From contig OY743190.1 of the NCBI GenBank assembly GCA_963555705.1, positions 14,545,501-14,609,500 on the forward strand: 64,000 nucleotides of DNA, written 5' to 3'. Shown here one piece after another: positions 60,161 through 64,000 of this stretch. The notes beneath the pieces were generated by a model. It saw nothing but the letters and a program-made list of their open reading frames with translations, was not told the origin of the DNA and did not search any database. The translations under genes and the position numbers were made by a program. Numbering within the stretch: the stretch's first letter is position 1; the number at the start of each line of letters is the position of its first letter. This DNA is from Ligustrum vulgare (taxonomy: Eukaryota; Streptophyta; Magnoliopsida; Lamiales; Oleaceae).

Positions 60161-61655
60161 TGTAGTGTTTGAAATCGCAAGTGTACGATATCGTAATCAA
60201 GTAATAAAGTGGACCTTAGAGTCCGAATTATCGTCCCACGAGGACTGCTATTAATTACCGAAATATTTTAGTTCTACAATTTACTTGAACGAACAAATGA
60301 ATTTGAGGTTTTAAATTAAAACTAAGAAGATGAATTAAATAATTAAATTGTGAAATTGTTTTGTTTTAAAAGATGATTGTAAAGTAGTTGGGATTTACGA
60401 TTTCACCTAACCAATTAAATTAACTCCAATTCCAGTTTTATTTCGTAAATATGCATTCGGTCGAATTCACTAATTTAAATTGAAATTCCCCTCTCGAGTT
60501 TAAATCAACTCTACCTAAATAAGTCAACCATGTATCTCTACAGCGGGTCTGAATATTCCTTATCTAGATGCATTACATTCAAGAATTCACACATGACCGC
60601 AATAATTACAAGAGTATATCTCTATCTCTCGTTCAATTACCAGATTTATTACCTAGATCTATGTTATTAACTCACCTCTCGGATTATGGAAATAATACAT
60701 AAAATCATAAATAGGCGGCCAGTTCATTCACGCATTAAACGCAATAATAAATCAACACATGCATTAAAGCGTTAAAACAAGGAATATGGAATTAAAATAA
60801 TTAACTAGGCTACATCGTTCATCCCAACATCAAATTTAGCTACACATCATATTTAAATAGCAAAAACAAAATATAATGACGTTCATTGAAAATAACAACG
60901 AAGAATGGAAAGATTGCACTAATTATCAATTCTTCAAGTATCTTCAATTCACGCCCCTCTGCGATGCTTGAATCTCCAAGAATTTTAATTCAAATTTCTG
61001 TTGTGGCTCGTTCTATGGAGAGGCAAAGGTCTGATTTTCGTGCCTCTTCTGTTGTATATATATCTTTTGGAGAAAACCTAGGTCAAGAAGAGAGAAGTCT
61101 GATAAAAATCGCAAGAAAAAGTCCACAGTTGGCCCAGCCGGATACGCACGCGATCGCGTGGTATCAACCCTAGCGATCGCGTGGACTTCATTAAAACTCT
61201 TGGGTTACAATTTTGCGTCTTCTCGCGATCGCTTGGTGTGTGACCAGCGATCGCGACTTCATCATTCTTCCGGCTGTGCAAGTTAGTCCCTGACTTTTAA
61301 TTGCACCTTCAGTCCTCAACTTTCAATTGTTGCAATTTAGTCCCCAAACTTTATCTTCTTCTCGGTTTGACCATTCAAGCTCTTAATTCATTCAATTAGG
61401 TCCACCAACCTCTGATTTAGTCACTTTGGCACCAAGCATGTTTCCCGGTTGTTGTCACAAACTCCTCACTTGTCCAATTTAGCTCCAATTAACATCCAAT
61501 CGTGTCATTTTTCCATTAATTGCTTCATTCTTCTTCAATTGGGACATTTTCTGAAAGGTAAACAAATAAACATAAATTAAATAGTAAATATTCCCAAACG
61601 ACAATAATTAATCCTAATTTAGACATACAAATAAGTGTATAAAATACACTTATCA
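60161..61655 (-). repeat. 3' LTR (1495 bp) of a minus-oriented gypsy-type element
   Basis: Plus-strand ends TGTAGTGTTTGAAATCGCAAG and ATACACTTATCA, the inverse of the ends of the solo LTR at 30648-37619. To its right the minus strand reads AGTTTGGGGGTATT, a purine tract directly before the LTR, so the body lies to the right. Four GCGATCGC palindromes at about 61150-61255 lie about 70 bp before a TATA-like stretch (61052-61063) in element orientation. Confidence 0.85.
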
Positions 61656-64000
61656 AATACCCCCAAACTAGAATTATTGTTCGTCCTCGAACAATTTAAA
61701 CTAAACTAAAAAAATCAAAGAAATAAGAGAACAAATATTTTTGTTGTGTCAACATGTTTACCATATGCCTCTACAGTCCAAACTAATTTAAGCTTCAGCA
61801 AGCGTCATGAACAACAATGCAAAATATTTTCTAGTTATATCCTGCCAGAGTTTCAAGTGTGTGTGTGAATAGCCAATGTCAAAGGCATACTTATGCAAAA
61901 GATATACTCAACACGGTGTGGCTCATTATGCATAATCCAGCCCGAATCCCATGTGGTCAATCTATGATTTCTAATAAAATTTCTTTCAATGCTCATGGAT
62001 GATCACCACTTTTTGCTTTTTCTCTCGCATCCCAGGTTTTTATCTATGTGGGTTCTAAAAATATTCTTAGCTTTTTCCACACAAGGCAGTCAAAATCAGA
62101 AATATGCATGCACAACTAATCAAAAGAAAATAGTCCCCGATTCTACAACCTCAGCCACCACAGTTTAGTCAACAAAGCTTATACCATGCAATATTATTTT
62201 TTTTATGGACGACTTTTTCTTTTAATTGTCCCTGTCTTTTACCATCTTTGTGCAGAACTTTTCATACGGGCTTTCTATATGACCCCTGTAGCGAGCTTTC
62301 AGATCGGTAACTCCCAAACCAGACGGCTTTAGGGTACCAGGTTCAAAGAACCCCTCAGACGTACTTGCCCGAGTCATAAAAGCTTAAACAGAAAAGTTAA
62401 AGATGTTATAATGTCTTATGTGTAAGTCCACTTTCCGTACTTGCTTTCTAATTGACCCATGTAGCGAGCTTTAGGTCGATGACTCTCAAGCCAGTTGGCT
62501 TTAGGGCACCAGGTTTGAAAGACCCCTCGGACTTACTTACTCGAGTCAAAAAGGCATTTGAAGAGCGGAATAAGACCTTCAGCATTTTTCTGTTTTTATG
62601 CTAGAAATGGTTTATACCCGTTGATCAAACTGTAATGACTAAAGTGCAAAACCAAGACCCACAGACTTCCAATCCGTCAATACACACAAATTCCAATCAT
62701 TTTACCCCCAAACTTGCATTTTAGAATGATTGGTTCTAATTTAGGGGTGGGATGTCTAACAATCTAAGTTCAGGGATTTTTTTTTTTAAGACATTCCTAA
62801 GTTCAAATTGCATAAAACTTTGCCCCACATGCATTAAACAACATCCCTCACACAAGCAATTATCCAACACTGGCTATGTGCGTAATAATTATGAATCTAG
62901 CAAAACATAACTAGTTCAAAATAAGTTCATGTTTTCATGTTGTCCAATTTTCAAGCCTAAACACAAATTGATTCATAATATATCCTAGATAATAAACATG
63001 TCAACAAAGTTTTCAATTTTTTTTTTTTTTTTAATCCCAATAAAATCGAATGAATATAAAATGCATGAAGAATGCAATGAATTTTCACCCCCAAACTTGA
63101 AATGAACATTGTCCTCAATGTTTGTCAAAAAGATTCAATAATGTAAAACAAGACAAAGAAAAGAGAACGAGAACTTCCCAAGTGTAGAGGATGTATTTCT
63201 TTCAAGCTCCCTGTTGCACTGCATTGGATGAATCGACCCTTTGTTTGTATTGTCGAAATTTGGTTGGGGTGTTTTGATCGGTGTTTTCCTAGCAAACAAG
63301 AGATAAGTAACATTAGAAGTCATAAACACCAATAAGAAATAATGGAAGTTTAGGACCACACCCCCAAACTAAAGTTATGGCAAAATTTTGAATTTTCAAC
63401 ATTGGTCGACCACACACATTCAAGCCTTGACATCGCCTAGAAAAACATAAATTTTCCCGAGCCATCTTTTGATATGTTAAAGTTCACAGCATGGTCTACA
63501 ACATATTAAAAATTCAGGTCATTTGGAGTTCAATAGGGTCATGAAAAATTATGGAGAAGTGGGTGACGTGAACTGAATTTCTGGTGCAATGGCCTACAGT
63601 GGCCTTGCAATGGGGCTGCCTTGACACAATGTTGGTTTTCATGATTTTCATGCAATGTAGTGAACTAATTCTAGAACTAAATACACACAATCAATGATGA
63701 ACATGTCATGAAGATAAATGCCGGAATGAATTTCTAAAATTAGCATAAGAACATCTCTGTGGCATTTCATCAAACACTTGATCGGCATTACCAAAAATCA
63801 ATGGATATGCATAGGGTTGGAGGCATGAATGAACCCAAAATTTCTTGTCTACTAAACCACAAATCACAAACTCCAACTACTAACCTAAGCCCATTCTTCA
63901 CAATTCACAATTTTTAGGTAGAAGAACTTAAAGAGACATTCACAATTTTGACTAAAAATTGATTTAAGTGAAGAGATCATACCGTCGATTGGATTTTGAA
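61656..64000 (-). mobile_element. 3' internal (untranslated) part of the gypsy-type element, truncated by window end
   Basis: No pol similarity. The phrase 'ttcgtcctcgaac' (61680-61692; minus: gttcgaggacgaa) and 'ccccaaacttg' repeats (62705, 63095, 63363) are common in the region before the 3' LTR of plant gypsy elements. Two copies of a block of about 110 bp (62270-62385 and 62446-62556: gtagcgagcttt, ggctttaggg, accaggtt, gacccctc) form a tandem duplication. Confidence 0.6.

Overview
The window looks like a repeat-rich intergenic stretch of a flowering-plant (dicot-type) nuclear genome. It is AT-rich, plant introns are visible, and nearly all of it is Class I and Class II transposable elements plus wreckage of host genes. 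I see no clearly intact host gene. What is recognisable is gene relics: a USP39/SAD1-type splicing-factor gene broken by two insertions, a ribosomal protein L8 (uL2) retro-pseudogene, a LOG-type cytokinin-activating enzyme retrocopy, a calmodulin-like/copper-chaperone chimera, a mitochondrial chaperonin-60 fragment, and the 3' end of a UBP16-like ubiquitin protease gene. No tRNA, rRNA or CRISPR was seen.

Layout. 1-2340: decayed Mutator-like element (MULE) with a Ulp1-like ORF convergent to the transposase. 3441-9675: complete LTR retrotransposon with 194-bp LTRs and TSD ctatt; it lacks gag-pol but carries, antisense, an intronless LOG copy and an intact unknown 181-codon ORF, and it is studded with small hairpins sharing a CCAGAAG-like loop. 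10081-12680, 24659-24715 and 27463-27675: pieces of one USP39-like gene. A copia element (12681 to about 18013) interrupts its exon 6 and a hAT-like element (24716-27454) interrupts a late exon; between them lie an RPL8 pseudogene, an AT-rich palindromic repeat field and a probable solo gypsy LTR.

28007-28247: foldback MITE. 30648-37619: solo LTR split by a nested gypsy-type element (31616-36781) that lacks reverse transcriptase and RNase H. 38441-45006: satellite of about 6.6 kb built from 41- and 42-bp modules in higher-order repeats, ending directly at a Helitron 3' terminus (45041-45068). 45069 to about 53450: second Helitron-like 5' region with captured exons, a 1.7-kb solo LTR with TSD gatgg, and unassigned sequence. 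53456-59539: minus-oriented LTR element without pol, interrupted by a complete Helitron (55369-58438) that carries chaperonin-60 exons. 59616-60036: last UBP16-like exons. 60161-64000: 3' LTR and 3' internal region of a minus-oriented gypsy-type element running off the window.

The genes do not form a pathway; the common thread is capture and destruction of host genes by mobile DNA. The strongest candidates for something undescribed are (i) the hairpin family with constant loop and varying but still paired stems, (ii) the antisense LOG transduction, (iii) the higher-order satellite fused to a Helitron end, and (iv) clusters of different CpG palindromes near the putative TATA box in several unrelated LTRs.
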